Counted from the stretch's first letter, positions 35,510 to 45,728 are shown. The stretch is DNA of 64,000 bases from Oscillospiraceae bacterium (GCA_902774015.1 CACYHB010000019.1:1-64000); one strand, 5' to 3'. Numbers and translations are program-made. The notes: a model not told the origin generated them from the letters alone.

Positions 35510-36646
35510 TTATTTCTTTTTCTTTCCGAAGATGCCGGATTTGGCGCCGGCGCCGTCGAACTCGCCCATGGAGGCCGCGAACTGCCTCAGCAGCTCCTTC
35601 TGGGAGCTTGTCAGCCCCTTGGGGATACCTACCTTGACGGATACGAACTGGTCGCCCCGGCCGCCGCCGCGCAGGAAGGGAATACCCTTGCCGCGCAGCC
35701 GGAAGACCGAGCCGGGCTGAGTCCCTTCGGGTATGTTGAGCTTGACCTTCCCGTCGAGCGTGGGGACCTCGATCTCTGCGCCGAGCGTGGCGGTCGCGTA
35801 GCTGATCTCCTGCTCCATGATGACGGAGTTGCCGTCACGCTCAAAAATGGGATGGGGCCGCACGATCACGTTGATGAGCAGATCGCCCGCGGGGCCGCCG
35901 TTTAAGCCGGCGTTGCCGTAACCCTGGCGGGAGATGGACTGCCCGTCGTCGATGCCGGCGGGGATCTTCACCGTCATCTTGTGCTGGCGGCGGATGCTGC
36001 CCATGCCCCGGCAGGTCTTGCAGGGCTGATGGATGATTTTGCCGGTGCCGCGGCACTTGGAGCAGGGGCCGGTGGACTGCATGGCGCCGAAGGGTGTGCG
36101 CTGGGTGGTGCGCACGGTGCCGGTACCCTTACAGTCGGGGCAGACCTCCGGCGTGGTGCCGGGGGCGCAGCCGGTACCCTTGCAGTCGGGGCACTGCTCG
36201 ACGCGGGGCGCGGTGATCTCCTTTTCACAGCCGAAGGCGGCCTCCTCAAAGGAGATGTTCACGCTCACGCGCACATTGTCGCCCCGGCGGGGCGCGTTGG
36301 GGTTGCGGGTCTGGCCGCCGAAGCCGCCGAAACCGCCGAAGATGTCCCCGAAAATGTCGCCCAGGTCGCCGAAGCCGTCAAAACCGCCGAAGCCGCCCGC
36401 GCCGTAGCCGGCGCTGGGGTCAAAGGCCGCGTGGCCGAACTGGTCATATTTCTTCCGCTTCTCCTCGTCGGAGAGCACCTCGTAGGCTTCGTTTGCCTCC
36501 TTGAAGCGCTCCTCGCACGCCTTGTCGCCCGGATGCAGATCCGGGTGGTTGGCTTTGGTGATCTTGCGGAAGGCTTTTTTGATCTCGTCCTGCGTGGCGC
36601 CCTTCTCTACGCCGAGCACCTCGTAGTAATCGCGTTTTTCTGCCAT
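35510..36646 (-). CDS. dnaJ: Chaperone DnaJ
   Basis: 378 aa. J domain (KRDYYEVLGVEKGAT, HPD in NHPDLHPGD), Gly/Phe-rich linker (FGGFGGQTRNP), four CxxCxGxG zinc repeats (CPDCKGTG twice, CSKCRGTG, CKTCRGMG) and the C-terminal substrate domains. Stimulates DnaK and delivers clients. Last gene of hrcA-grpE-dnaK-dnaJ. Confidence 0.97.
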   Translation of the reverse strand: MAEKRDYYEVLGVEKGATQDEIKKAFRKITKANHPDLHPGDKACEERFKEANEAYEVLSDEEKRKKYDQFGHAAFDPSAGYGAGGFGGFDGFGDLGDIFGDIFGGFGGFGGQTRNPNAPRRGDNVRVSVNISFEEAAFGCEKEITAPRVEQCPDCKGTGCAPGTTPEVCPDCKGTGTVRTTQRTPFGAMQSTGPCSKCRGTGKIIHQPCKTCRGMGSIRRQHKMTVKIPAGIDDGQSISRQGYGNAGLNGGPAGDLLINVIVRPHPIFERDGNSVIMEQEISYATATLGAEIEVPTLDGKVKLNIPEGTQPGSVFRLRGKGIPFLRGGGRGDQFVSVKVGIPKGLTSSQKELLRQFAASMGEFDGAGAKSGIFGKKKK

Positions 36647-36661
36647 ATTTTACTCCTGCGC

Positions 36662-36696
36662 GCCAATGCGCTGAGGGGGTTCCTCAGCGCAATGGC
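36662..36696 (-). other. Hairpin in the dnaK-dnaJ gap
   Basis: 15-bp stem with one mismatch (36662-36676 with 36682-36696). No T run. It may act as a processing or partial attenuation site that adjusts the DnaK:DnaJ ratio. Confidence 0.45.
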
Positions 36697-36732
36697 AGGG
36701 TTATTTGTGAAAGAGAGGATAAGAGAAGAATC

Positions 36733-38586
<1,854 letters not shown>

Positions 38587-38638
38587 GATAATTTCCTCCT
38601 GTATGAAAAGATAATTGTATACTTGATTTATATTCAAA

Positions 38639-38802
38639 ACGGCGGAGCCGTTTTGCTTCATCTTAGGCTCCCCTGCCAAGGGGAGCTGGCGCGCAGCGCC
38701 TGAGGGGTTAGGACGGCGGAGCCGTTTTGCTTCATCTTAGGCTCCCCTGGCAAGGGGAGCTGGCGCGCAGCGCCTGAGGGGTTAAGACGGCGGAGCCGTT
38801 TT
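38639..38802 (-). repeat. 74-bp tandem repeat carrying two R1 palindromes
   Basis: A 74-bp unit starts at 38639 and 38713, with a third start at 38787 cut after about 16 bases. Each unit contains ACGGCGGAGCCGTTTT (itself a small palindrome) and one R1 element on the minus strand (38666-38709 and 38740-38783: AACCCCTCAGGCGC...AGGGGAGCC). It fills the grpE-dnaK gap. Confidence 0.85.
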
Positions 38803-38816
38803 TGCAGCGAAACAAC

Positions 38817-39404
38817 TCAGTTGGCCACTTTGACCATGGCGAAGCGGATCACCTTATCGCCCAGCTTGAAGCCCTTCTGAAACACTTCGACGATCTCGTT
38901 CTCGCCCTTCTCCCCGTCGTCCACATGCATGACCGCGTTGTGCATTTCCGGGTCGAACTTCTCGCCCAGACACTCGATCGGCGTGACGCCCAGCTTTTCC
39001 AGCGTGGAACAGAACTGATTCATGATCATCTCCACGCCCTTGCGGTAAGCCTCGTCCTCGGTGCCCTGCTTCAGCGCGCGCTCCAGATTGTCGTACACCG
39101 GCAGAAATTTCACCACGGTATCGGCCTTGATATCGCCGTACAGGGCGTCCTTCTCCTTCTGGCTGCGGCGGCGGAAGTTCTCATATTCGGCGGCAAGGCG
39201 GAGGAATTTGTCGTTGAGGGCGGCTTTTTCGCTCTCCAGCGCGGCGACGCGCTCATCTTCCTTCTTCCTGCCGGGCTTTTTCTCTTTCTTTGCGTCCTTT
39301 TTCTCTTCGGAAGGAGCGGGTGTTTCTTCTTTGACTTCCGGATTCTCTTCCTTGGTTTCCTCGGTCTCCCGGACCGGCGTGTCCTGCTTCTTATCTTCGT
39401 TCAT
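38817..39404 (-). CDS. grpE: Nucleotide exchange factor GrpE
   Basis: 195 aa. A lysine/glutamate-rich disordered N-terminus of about 45 residues, then the dimeric helix LRLAAEYENFRRRSQKEKDA and the C-terminal beta domain with NQFCSTLEKLGV, FDPEMHNAVMHV and EVFQKGFKLGDKVIRFAMVKV. Releases ADP from DnaK. The start overlaps the hrcA 3' end by 14 bases. Confidence 0.97.
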   Translation of the reverse strand: MNEDKKQDTPVRETEETKEENPEVKEETPAPSEEKKDAKKEKKPGRKKEDERVAALESEKAALNDKFLRLAAEYENFRRRSQKEKDALYGDIKADTVVKFLPVYDNLERALKQGTEDEAYRKGVEMIMNQFCSTLEKLGVTPIECLGEKFDPEMHNAVMHVDDGEKGENEIVEVFQKGFKLGDKVIRFAMVKVAN

Positions 39405-40482
39405 TGGGGTCGTCTCCCTTTATAATCAACTTGTTGTGCATGCCCTCCGGCGGCGCTTCGCCGCTGCCCAGCCTGCGGGAAAGCCCCGCCGCCAGGAACT
39501 GGAGCTTGGCGGCCACGGCGGAATAGTCCATGCGGGTCGGCCCGATCACGCCGATCAGACCGCGGGTGTTGTCGCCGGCGTCGTAGCTGGCGATGATGAC
39601 GCTGGAATCCTTCAGCTCCTCGGCCACGTTCTCCGGGCCGATCAGCACGCGGACCTCGCTGGAATCCGCGATCCCGTCCCCGGGGGGGAGGATGTAGCCG
39701 CCGCCGGAAAGATAACTCATCAGCTTGTGGGCTTTGTCCGGGTCGCGGAATTCCGGCTGGCTCAGCAGCCGGTTTTCGCCGGAGACAAAAGCGGTGGGCG
39801 TATCGGCCTCCGAGAGCGTCTCGATCACAAAGGCGGCGATGACGGAGGTGATGCCCATGGTATCGTCCGCAGCGCGCTCGGTGCTGCTGATGAGAAGCGG
39901 CGTGACCTGCTCCTCGGTGATGTTCGTAAAGCTGGCGTTGAAAAGGCTCGAGAGCCGCTGCATCAGCTTCTGATCCACCGAGACGGGAAGCCGCACCAGT
40001 TTGCTCTTGACCGTATTGCCCGAAAGCATCAGGACGATGATGAAGGTGTTGGCGTCCACGTAAATGAGGTCGAAGCGCTTGACGGTGGCCGCCGCCCTGC
40101 TGGTCAGCGCCAGGGCCGGATAATCGGTCATCTGGGAGGCCAGCTTGCTCACGTCGGAGATGGTGGCGTCCAGCTCCCGGAGCTTGGCCTCCAGGCGGCG
40201 GTTCATGTCCTCCGTCTCCTCGAGGGAGAGCTTCTGCTTCTCCATGAGCTCGTTGACGTACATCCGGTAGCCCGACGGTGTCGGCACGCGGCCGGCCGAG
40301 GTATGCGGCTGCTCCAGATAACCCATGGCAACGAGCTCCGCAAGCTCGTTGCGGATCGTGGCGGAAGAGCAGTGCAGCGCGCCGCTCTGGGCGATCGCCT
40401 TGCTGCCGACCGGCTCGGCGGTGCGGATGTACTCATCGACCACCGCGGCCAGGATCTTCTTTTTTCTCTCACTTAAGGCCAT
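39391..40482 (-). CDS. hrcA: Heat-inducible transcription repressor HrcA
   Basis: 363 aa from ATG 40482 (an in-frame GTG three codons earlier lies inside the CIRCE-like repeat). N-terminal winged helix LSERKKKILAAVVDEYIRTA, EPVGSKAI and SATIRNELAELVAMGYLEQPHTSAGRVPT, then the GAF-like domain. Binds CIRCE when folded with GroE help. The operon promoter carries CIRCE, so the cluster is autoregulated. Confidence 0.96.
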   Translation of the reverse strand: MALSERKKKILAAVVDEYIRTAEPVGSKAIAQSGALHCSSATIRNELAELVAMGYLEQPHTSAGRVPTPSGYRMYVNELMEKQKLSLEETEDMNRRLEAKLRELDATISDVSKLASQMTDYPALALTSRAAATVKRFDLIYVDANTFIIVLMLSGNTVKSKLVRLPVSVDQKLMQRLSSLFNASFTNITEEQVTPLLISSTERAADDTMGITSVIAAFVIETLSEADTPTAFVSGENRLLSQPEFRDPDKAHKLMSYLSGGGYILPPGDGIADSSEVRVLIGPENVAEELKDSSVIIASYDAGDNTRGLIGVIGPTRMDYSAVAAKLQFLAAGLSRRLGSGEAPPEGMHNKLIIKGDDPNERR

Positions 40483-40484
40483 TG

Positions 40485-40561
40485 TTAGCACTCTCGACTT
40501 CCGACTGTTGGCACTCTCAACTTCCGAGTGCTAATATACCACCGGGTCTGCCGCTTGTCAA
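40485..40561 (-). promoter_or_regulatory. hrcA operon promoter with CIRCE and a degenerate second CIRCE
   Basis: Minus strand TTGACA (40561-40556), 17 bp, TATATT (40538-40533). The CIRCE dyad (TTAGCACTC, 9 bases, GAGTGCCAA on the minus strand) spans 40534-40508 with one mismatch from consensus. A 23-bp duplication produces a second, half-intact copy (40485-40511: one perfect arm, the other decayed) that ends three bases before the hrcA start. Confidence 0.92.
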
Positions 40562-40580
40562 TAGTTTCCGCGGAGTCCCT

Positions 40581-40667
40581 TGTGAAAATTCACAGTTTGG
40601 ACACGAAGATTTTGGAGGGGATGCACGGCGGATTGCCATTTACAAACGGGTAATTTGAGAGTAAACT
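40581..40667 (+). promoter_or_regulatory. Promoter region of the MarR-MFS genes
   Basis: TTTACA (40639-40644), 17 bp, TAAACT (40662-40667). A short dyad TGTGAAAATTCACA (40581-40594) upstream and the TTTAC/GTAAA symmetry across the promoter are possible regulator sites. Confidence 0.5.
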
Positions 40668-40694
40668 GTATTCGTCAGAGGAGGCGTGTGCGCG

Positions 40695-41129
40695 ATGCTG
40701 GAGAAAAATTTTGTTGAAGTATACGACAAATTCAAGCTGCAGTTTTACCGCAAGATTTTTGAAAAAGTCAAAGAACGGGACGGCTCTCTGTCGGCCATGG
40801 AGGGCTTCTCGCTGGAGATCATCCGCGCGCTGGATGAACCCACGGTCGGGCAGTTTGCGGACTTTTTGAATATTTCTCAATCCAATGCCACGTACAAAGT
40901 GAACAATCTGATCAAGAAAGGCTATCTGGTGCGCCAGAATTCCACGACGGACCGGCGTGAGTACCATCTGGTGCTGTCGGAAAAGTATTATTCCTATGCC
41001 GCGTTGATGACCGACTATGAGCTGACAGTCGTGAAGAGAATGAAGGAGCGCTTCACCGAGGAGGACATTGAAAAGTTTGTCGAGCTGCTCTCGATCATTT
41101 CCAACGAGCTGATGCCCGAGTGCGACTGA
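40695..41129 (+). CDS. MarR-family transcriptional regulator
   Basis: 144 aa from ATG 40695, with AGGAGG 10 bases upstream (the GTG at 40686 is too close to it). Winged helix: MEGFSLEIIRALDEPTVGQFADFLNISQSNATYKVNNLIKKGYL, with the wing RQNSTTDRREYHLVLSEK. Terminal helices dimerise. Ligand unknown. It precedes the MFS carrier in the same direction but with a terminator between, so it may regulate that gene or itself. Confidence 0.88.
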   Translation: MLEKNFVEVYDKFKLQFYRKIFEKVKERDGSLSAMEGFSLEIIRALDEPTVGQFADFLNISQSNATYKVNNLIKKGYLVRQNSTTDRREYHLVLSEKYYSYAALMTDYELTVVKRMKERFTEEDIEKFVELLSIISNELMPECD

Positions 41130-41141
41130 ATAAAGTCCCTG

Positions 41142-41175
41142 AAACGGACCCGCCTGCGGGGGGGTCCCGTTTTTA
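41142..41175 (+). terminator. Terminator between MarR and MFS genes
   Basis: Stem AAACGGACCC / GGGTCCCGTTT with one bulged base, followed by TTTTT. Confidence 0.7.
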
Positions 41176-41200
41176 CTCCTATTTTTGAGACTGAGAGAGG

Positions 41201-42652
41201 ATGATCCCCGTGAAAGAAAAAAACGCCCCCGTCGCCCTTCGCCTCAACTACAAGCGCACCGCGCTCATCGGTTTTGCCTTTTTCGGCATCCTGCTTCTGT
41301 GGCAGGTGTACGACTCCTGGTGCCCCACCTTCCTGACGGATATTTTTGCCCGCAACATCTACGGTCTGACCTCGGCGGAGCTGAAGGCCAGCGACCCGGA
41401 CAAGATCCTGAACGTGCAGTGGATCGTCGGCATCATCATGGCCTGCGACAATCTGGCCGCCCTGATCCTGCTGCCCATTTTCGGCAACCTCTCCGACAAG
41501 ACGAAGACCCCCATCGGCAAGCGCATGCCCTATATCCTGACGGGAACTTTTGTCTCGGCGGTGGCTTTCCCGTTTATTCCGCTGTTTTTCCACTATAATA
41601 ATATCGTCGGCATGGTGATCGCCATGGCCATCGTGCTGATGTTCATGATGATGTACCGCAACCCGGCCGTCGCCCTCATGCCGGACATCACGCCCAAGCC
41701 CCTGCGGGCCAAGGCCAACGGCATCATCAATATCATGGGCTATTTCGGCGGCGCCTTCGCCACGGTGCTGGGGCTCTTCCTGGTGCTGTCCAAATATATC
41801 AACGCCCCCATGGCCGAGCGCAACATCTGGACCATCGAGCTGCCCTTCATCATCGCCTCCGTGCTGATGGTGATCTCCGCGATGGTGCTCTTCGCCACGA
41901 TCAAGGAGAATAAGCTCGCCGAGGAACTCAAGGACGAGATGGCGCTGGGCGAATCGCTGGCCGCGGTGGAGACCCCCATTGACGACGACAAGCCCATGTC
42001 CAGGGCAAACAAAACCATGCTGCTGGCGATCCTGGGCGCGGAATTTCTGTGGTTCATGTCCGACAACGCCCTGGGCACCTACATCGGCAACTATGTCATC
42101 TACCACCTGCAGTCCGTCTCCAGCGCCACCATGATCCTCACGATCCTGGGCGGCCTGGCCTCGGTGGTCGGCTTCGCCATCGCCGGCGGCATCGCGGACA
42201 AGATCGGCCGAAAGTGGACCATTTCCACCGGCCTTGCCATCACCTTCGCGGGCCTCATCGTCATGTGTTTTGTGGCGCCCACCGGCCGGGCGGTCGGCGA
42301 GCGGGGCGAATTTGCCTTCCCCACGCTGCTTTACGCCGTCTGGGTGCTCAAGGGCTTCGGCATGGCCCTGGTGCACAACTGCTCCTTCCCCATGGTGGTG
42401 GAGCTCTGCTCCTCCAGGAAGATCGGCAAGTTCACCGGTTACTACTATGCGGCCAGCATGTCGGCCCAGACCGTCACGCCCGTGCTGCTGGGCCTCGTGC
42501 TCAACGGCACCAAGGCCTGGCGCGCCCTGCCCGTCTACGCTGCGATCCTGACCTGTTTGAGCTTCGCGGTCTTCACCTCCCTGGTCAAGAACATCAAGGC
42601 CGGCAAGGTGGCCAACGTCAAGGGCCTGGAGGCTCTCGGCGCGGACGACTGA
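41201..42652 (+). CDS. MFS transporter of the SLC45/sugar-cation symporter type
   Basis: 483 aa, ATG with GAGAGAGG upstream. Twelve membrane helices. The MFS A-like loop after helix 2 reads GNLSDKTKTPIGKRMPY, a pattern shared with GPH/SLC45 sugar symporters, and the second half repeats it as GGIADKIGRKWT. A cytoplasmic central loop of about 35 residues is acidic. Probably imports a disaccharide or related sugar with H+ or Na+. Substrate not deducible. Confidence 0.82.
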   Translation: MIPVKEKNAPVALRLNYKRTALIGFAFFGILLLWQVYDSWCPTFLTDIFARNIYGLTSAELKASDPDKILNVQWIVGIIMACDNLAALILLPIFGNLSDKTKTPIGKRMPYILTGTFVSAVAFPFIPLFFHYNNIVGMVIAMAIVLMFMMMYRNPAVALMPDITPKPLRAKANGIINIMGYFGGAFATVLGLFLVLSKYINAPMAERNIWTIELPFIIASVLMVISAMVLFATIKENKLAEELKDEMALGESLAAVETPIDDDKPMSRANKTMLLAILGAEFLWFMSDNALGTYIGNYVIYHLQSVSSATMILTILGGLASVVGFAIAGGIADKIGRKWTISTGLAITFAGLIVMCFVAPTGRAVGERGEFAFPTLLYAVWVLKGFGMALVHNCSFPMVVELCSSRKIGKFTGYYYAASMSAQTVTPVLLGLVLNGTKAWRALPVYAAILTCLSFAVFTSLVKNIKAGKVANVKGLEALGADD

Positions 42653-42657
42653 ATTTG

Positions 42658-42820
42658 GGAGCACCGTCACAGGCTTCACCTTCGGCATCTTCTGGAAAAA
42701 CTGCAGCCCAAGTTTGCCATTTTTTCTTGAAATACACAAAGTATTCCTGCGAAAAAATGTCTGCCTTGGGACACAGTTTTTCTCAAAATCTGCGCTCGGC
42801 AAAGCCCGTGCCGGCGCTCC
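42658..42820. repeat. 163-bp imperfect palindromic element
   Basis: The whole stretch from GGAGCACCG to CCGGCGCTCC folds back on itself around AATAC-ACAAA-GTATT (42731-42745). Arms of about 80 bases share GGAGC, CACAGGCTT/CACGGGCTT, GAAAAACTG, CCCAAG, CATTTTTTC and GAATAC blocks at roughly 75 percent identity. No coding capacity. Size and symmetry suggest a MITE or mobile palindrome. Confidence 0.75.
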
Positions 42821-42852
42821 ATGAGATGAGTCCCTGTTAGTGAGGAACAGCT

Positions 42853-43677
42853 ATGAACAAGAAAATCGGAAAACTGCTGATCGGCCTCGGGGCCGCGGTG
42901 GCGGCGCCCCTTTGCTTCTTCGCGCCCGGCACGGCCACGCCCCGGCAGCGCGCGCCCTTCCTGGGCGTGAACTACGCCCACCGGGGCCTGCACAGCCGGG
43001 ATAAATCGGTGCCGGAAAACTCCCTGGCCGCATTCACGCTGGCCGCGCGCGCGGGCTACGGCGCGGAGCTGGACGTGCGCCTGACGAAGGACGGACAGGT
43101 GGTCGTCTTCCACGACAGTACGCTCAAGCGGATCTGCGGCGTGGAAAAGCGGGTGGATGAGCTGACGCTCGCGGAGCTGCGCGAGCTTCGCCTCTGCGGC
43201 ACGGAGCAGCGGATCCCTCTTCTCACCGAGGCGCTCAAGGCGCTGCACGGCGCGGGACCTCTGATCGTGGAACTGAAAGACGGAAAGCACAACCGGGAGC
43301 TGTGCGAAAAAACCTACGCCATCCTGGAGCAGTACCGGGGCGAGGTGTGCATCGAAAGCTTCAACCCGTTCATCGTGGCCTGGTTCCGCTTCCACGCGCG
43401 GGATCTGATCCGCGGGCAGCTGGCCGCCCCCATGAAGGACTACCGCAGGGACGGCATGAAGCCCCTCATGGCCTTTGCGCTGAGCCACAATCTCTTTAAC
43501 CCCCTGGCCCGGCCCCAGTTCATCGCCTATAAGATCGGGTATCGGCCGCCGGCCGTGCGCCTGACGGAGATGCTGGGCGCGATGCGCTTCGGCTGGACCT
43601 CGCATGAACCGCGCAATGAAAAGGGCCGCGACGGCGTGATCTTCGAGTTCTACAAGCCGAAGCTCAAATTCAAATAA
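42853..43677 (+). CDS. Glycerophosphodiester phosphodiesterase
   Basis: 274 aa, ATG with GAGGAAC upstream. GDPD barrel: AHRGLHS (catalytic His), PENSLAAF, ELDVRLTKDGQVVVFHD (metal ligands and second His), then LIVELK and IESFNP. The N-terminal hydrophobic stretch (residues 8-24) could be a signal anchor, so it may act at the membrane on deacylated phospholipids or teichoic-acid glycerol units. C-terminus somewhat short. Confidence 0.88.
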   Translation: MNKKIGKLLIGLGAAVAAPLCFFAPGTATPRQRAPFLGVNYAHRGLHSRDKSVPENSLAAFTLAARAGYGAELDVRLTKDGQVVVFHDSTLKRICGVEKRVDELTLAELRELRLCGTEQRIPLLTEALKALHGAGPLIVELKDGKHNRELCEKTYAILEQYRGEVCIESFNPFIVAWFRFHARDLIRGQLAAPMKDYRRDGMKPLMAFALSHNLFNPLARPQFIAYKIGYRPPAVRLTEMLGAMRFGWTSHEPRNEKGRDGVIFEFYKPKLKFK

Positions 43678-43689
43678 TTCCAATGTTTA

Positions 43690-43714
43690 ATAGAACGATA
43701 TTGAATCGTTCTAT
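43690..43714 (+). terminator. Hairpin after the phosphodiesterase gene
   Basis: 10-bp perfect stem ATAGAACGAT / ATCGTTCTAT with loop ATTGA. No T run. Probably a weak terminator. Confidence 0.4.
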
Positions 43715-43729
43715 GGAAGAATAGTATAA

Positions 43730-43758
43730 GAAAGGGGGACGCGTCCGCGCCCCCTTTC
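43730..43758 (-). terminator. Hairpin after the DUF378 gene
   Basis: 9-bp stem GAAAGGGGG / CCCCCTTTC ending 12 bases from the DUF378 stop. The minus-strand tail is CTTATACTATTCTTCC, a modest T content. Confidence 0.5.
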
Positions 43759-43769
43759 CCATTTCATGT

Positions 43770-43982
43770 TCAAATTCCGTCGTCTGCGAGTTCGTCGCTG
43801 CGGAAGAGCAGCGAGATGCACCAGATGGCTGCGAGGCCCACCAGCGTGTAGACCACGCGGCTGACGGTGGCGGTCTGACCGCCGAAAAGCCAGGCGACCA
43901 GATCGAAGCGGAACAGACCGATGCTTCCCCAGTTCAGACCGCCGATGATAGCGAGAACCAGCGCGATGCGATCCATGATCAT
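43770..43982 (-). CDS. DUF378 small membrane protein
   Basis: 70 aa from ATG 43982 with GAGGAG 7 bases upstream. Two membrane helices: the first carries the family signature ALVLAIIGGLNWGSIGLF, and the second follows SRVVYTLVGLAAIW. DUF378 (YuzA-type) proteins are of unknown function and widespread in Firmicutes. Confidence 0.88.
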   Translation of the reverse strand: MIMDRIALVLAIIGGLNWGSIGLFRFDLVAWLFGGQTATVSRVVYTLVGLAAIWCISLLFRSDELADDGI

Positions 43983-44103
43983 AGACAAACTCCTCTCTTT
44001 CGGGCAGCGCGCCGCGCCGCCGGATGGTTTCAGGCATAGTTTGCCCGCCGCCGCCGCGATTATACATTTTTTGGTCTTCGACAAAAGCAGTGTTTCTTCG
44101 CTC

Positions 44104-44236
44104 TTTACAAAAACGCAAAACTATACTATCATACAGTCACAGCTTATCCAATGGGTCCTCCGCAGCGGAGGACCGGCTCATATCTTTATCCCACAACCCT
44201 TTTGGCGGGCTGCCTCTGCAGCCCGCCGCTTTTTTG
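44104..44236 (+). ncRNA. Candidate small RNA of about 95 nt with its own promoter and terminator
   Basis: TTTACA (44104-44109), 17 bp, TATCAT (44127-44132) predicts a start near 44139. The transcript would contain a perfect hairpin GGTCCTCCG-CAG-CGGAGGACC, a pyrimidine-rich single strand, then a strong terminator (GGCGGGCTGC-CTCT-GCAGCCCGCC, six T's to 44235). No open frame of note lies between promoter and terminator. Not matched to a known RNA class from memory. Confidence 0.4.
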
Positions 44237-44239
44237 CGC

Positions 44240-44270
44240 AAAAACGGCGAAGCTTTTGCTTCGCCGTTTT
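44240..44270 (-). terminator. Terminator of the CPA antiporter gene
   Basis: 13-bp perfect stem AAAACGGCGAAGC / GCTTCGCCGTTTT with a TTTT loop. A T run continues on the minus strand (TTTTTGCGC). Bidirectional. Confidence 0.75.
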
Positions 44271-44311
44271 CGGTTCAAAACCAAATCCTTATGAACAGGA
44301 CAGCCCCGGTG

Positions 44312-45604
44312 TTACTTTCCCGCTCTGACGGCGGCCAGCTTGCGCTCGCGCCGGCGGAGGACCTCTTCGCTCTTGGGCTGGATGTCTCCGGCCCTGGTCA
44401 GCGCCCACTTGGTCGCCAACGGGCCGACAAGCTCGTAGATCAGCACCGCGAAAAGGACGATGTTGCGGATCATCTTGCCGTCGCCGGGGAGCGTGGAGGC
44501 GGTCACGCACATGCCCAGGGCCACGCCGGCCTGGGGGAGCAGCGTGATGCCCAGGTACTCCACCACGTTCTTGTCGCATTTCACCAGCTTGGCCGATTCC
44601 CTCGCGCCGAAGTACTTGCCCAGAGAGCGGGAGACGATGTAGATCACGCCCACCAGCACGGAGCTGCCCCTGGCAAACACGCCCAGCTCCAGCTCGGCGC
44701 CGGAGAGCACGAAGAACAGCACCAGCAGCGGCGCGGTCCAGCGGTCCGCGTTTTTCATGATCTCCTCGGACAGGGGGCAGAGGTTGCAGAAGACGCTGCC
44801 CAGCATCATGCATACCAGCAGGGAGGAGAAGCCCAGCTTCGCGCTGCCTGCCGGGATCTCCAGCATGCTCAGGGCCACCGTCACGAAAACGAAGCCGATG
44901 GTCATGGCAAGGCGGTTGGTGTTGGAGTGGAACAGCCGCTCCAGCTGTGTGAGCAGCCATCCTGCCACAGCGCCCATGACCAGAGACCCGAGGATCTCCA
45001 GCAGGGGGTTGACTATGATGCCCACCACGTCGACGCTGCCGCTGCTGATGGCCTCCGCGATGCCGAAGGAGACGGCGAAGAGGATCAGACCCACCGCGTC
45101 GTCCAGAGCGACGATGGGCAGCAGCAGATCGGTCAGCTTGCCCTTGGCCTTGTACTGGCGCACCACCATCAGTGTGGCGGCCGGGGCCGTGGCCGCGGCG
45201 ATGGCGCCGAGGGTGATGGCGGCGGGGACGGAGAGCACGTCGGGCCGGATCAGATGGAACAGGAGCAGCGCCGCGTCCACCAGCAATGTGGCCGCCACGG
45301 CCTGCAGAATACCGATCACCAGCGCCTGCCTGCCGGTCTCCCGCAGCTGGGAGAGGCGAAACTCGTTGCCGATGGAGAAGGCGATGAAGCCCAGAGCCAC
45401 GTTGGAAATGAGCTTGAGCCCTTCCAGCTCCTCAAAGCTGCCGAAGCCCAGGCCGGGGATCTGCAGCAGACCCAGGCAGCAGGGCCCGATCAGCACGCCC
45501 GCGATCAGATAAGCCGTCACGTCCGGCAGGTGGAAGCGGCTCAGCGGCCGGGTCACCAGGAGGCCGGCAAACATGGCGACGGAAAGAGACAACAGTTCAG
45601 TCAT
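44312..45604 (-). CDS. CPA-family cation:proton antiporter
   Basis: 430 aa, about 12 membrane helices. Start LPDVTAYLIAGVLIGP and the middle helix motif LLPIVALDDAVGLILF (paired acidic residues in helix 5, as in CPA2 exchangers) identify a monovalent-cation antiporter. No C-terminal RCK/TrkA domain. Likely exports Na+ or K+ in exchange for H+. It lies downstream of the NhaC-type gene, but that gene has its own terminator, so it is probably independent. Confidence 0.88.
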   Translation of the reverse strand: MTELLSLSVAMFAGLLVTRPLSRFHLPDVTAYLIAGVLIGPCCLGLLQIPGLGFGSFEELEGLKLISNVALGFIAFSIGNEFRLSQLRETGRQALVIGILQAVAATLLVDAALLLFHLIRPDVLSVPAAITLGAIAAATAPAATLMVVRQYKAKGKLTDLLLPIVALDDAVGLILFAVSFGIAEAISSGSVDVVGIIVNPLLEILGSLVMGAVAGWLLTQLERLFHSNTNRLAMTIGFVFVTVALSMLEIPAGSAKLGFSSLLVCMMLGSVFCNLCPLSEEIMKNADRWTAPLLVLFFVLSGAELELGVFARGSSVLVGVIYIVSRSLGKYFGARESAKLVKCDKNVVEYLGITLLPQAGVALGMCVTASTLPGDGKMIRNIVLFAVLIYELVGPLATKWALTRAGDIQPKSEEVLRRRERKLAAVRAGK

Positions 45605-45664
45605 AACGAAAAAAACACCTCTTTTTCAGCCGCCCTATTGTAAGCCTCGGCCTTCGAAAAAGCA

Positions 45665-45707
45665 AGAAAAAACTTGTGGAACTTTCACAGAAAGTTCCAC
45701 AAGTTTT
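45665..45707 (-). terminator. Terminator of the NhaC-family gene
   Basis: 18-bp perfect stem (AAAACTTGTGGAACTTTC and its complement) with a three-base loop, T-rich tail on the minus strand. Confidence 0.9.
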
Positions 45708-45728
45708 TGTGAATAGTTACAGGGAAAC

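Noticed and set aside
38639-38802. Regularly spaced repeats that might be a short CRISPR array
   Set aside because: The whole 74-bp unit is repeated, including the would-be spacer, and each unit contains an R1 palindrome also found in the atp operon. No cas genes.
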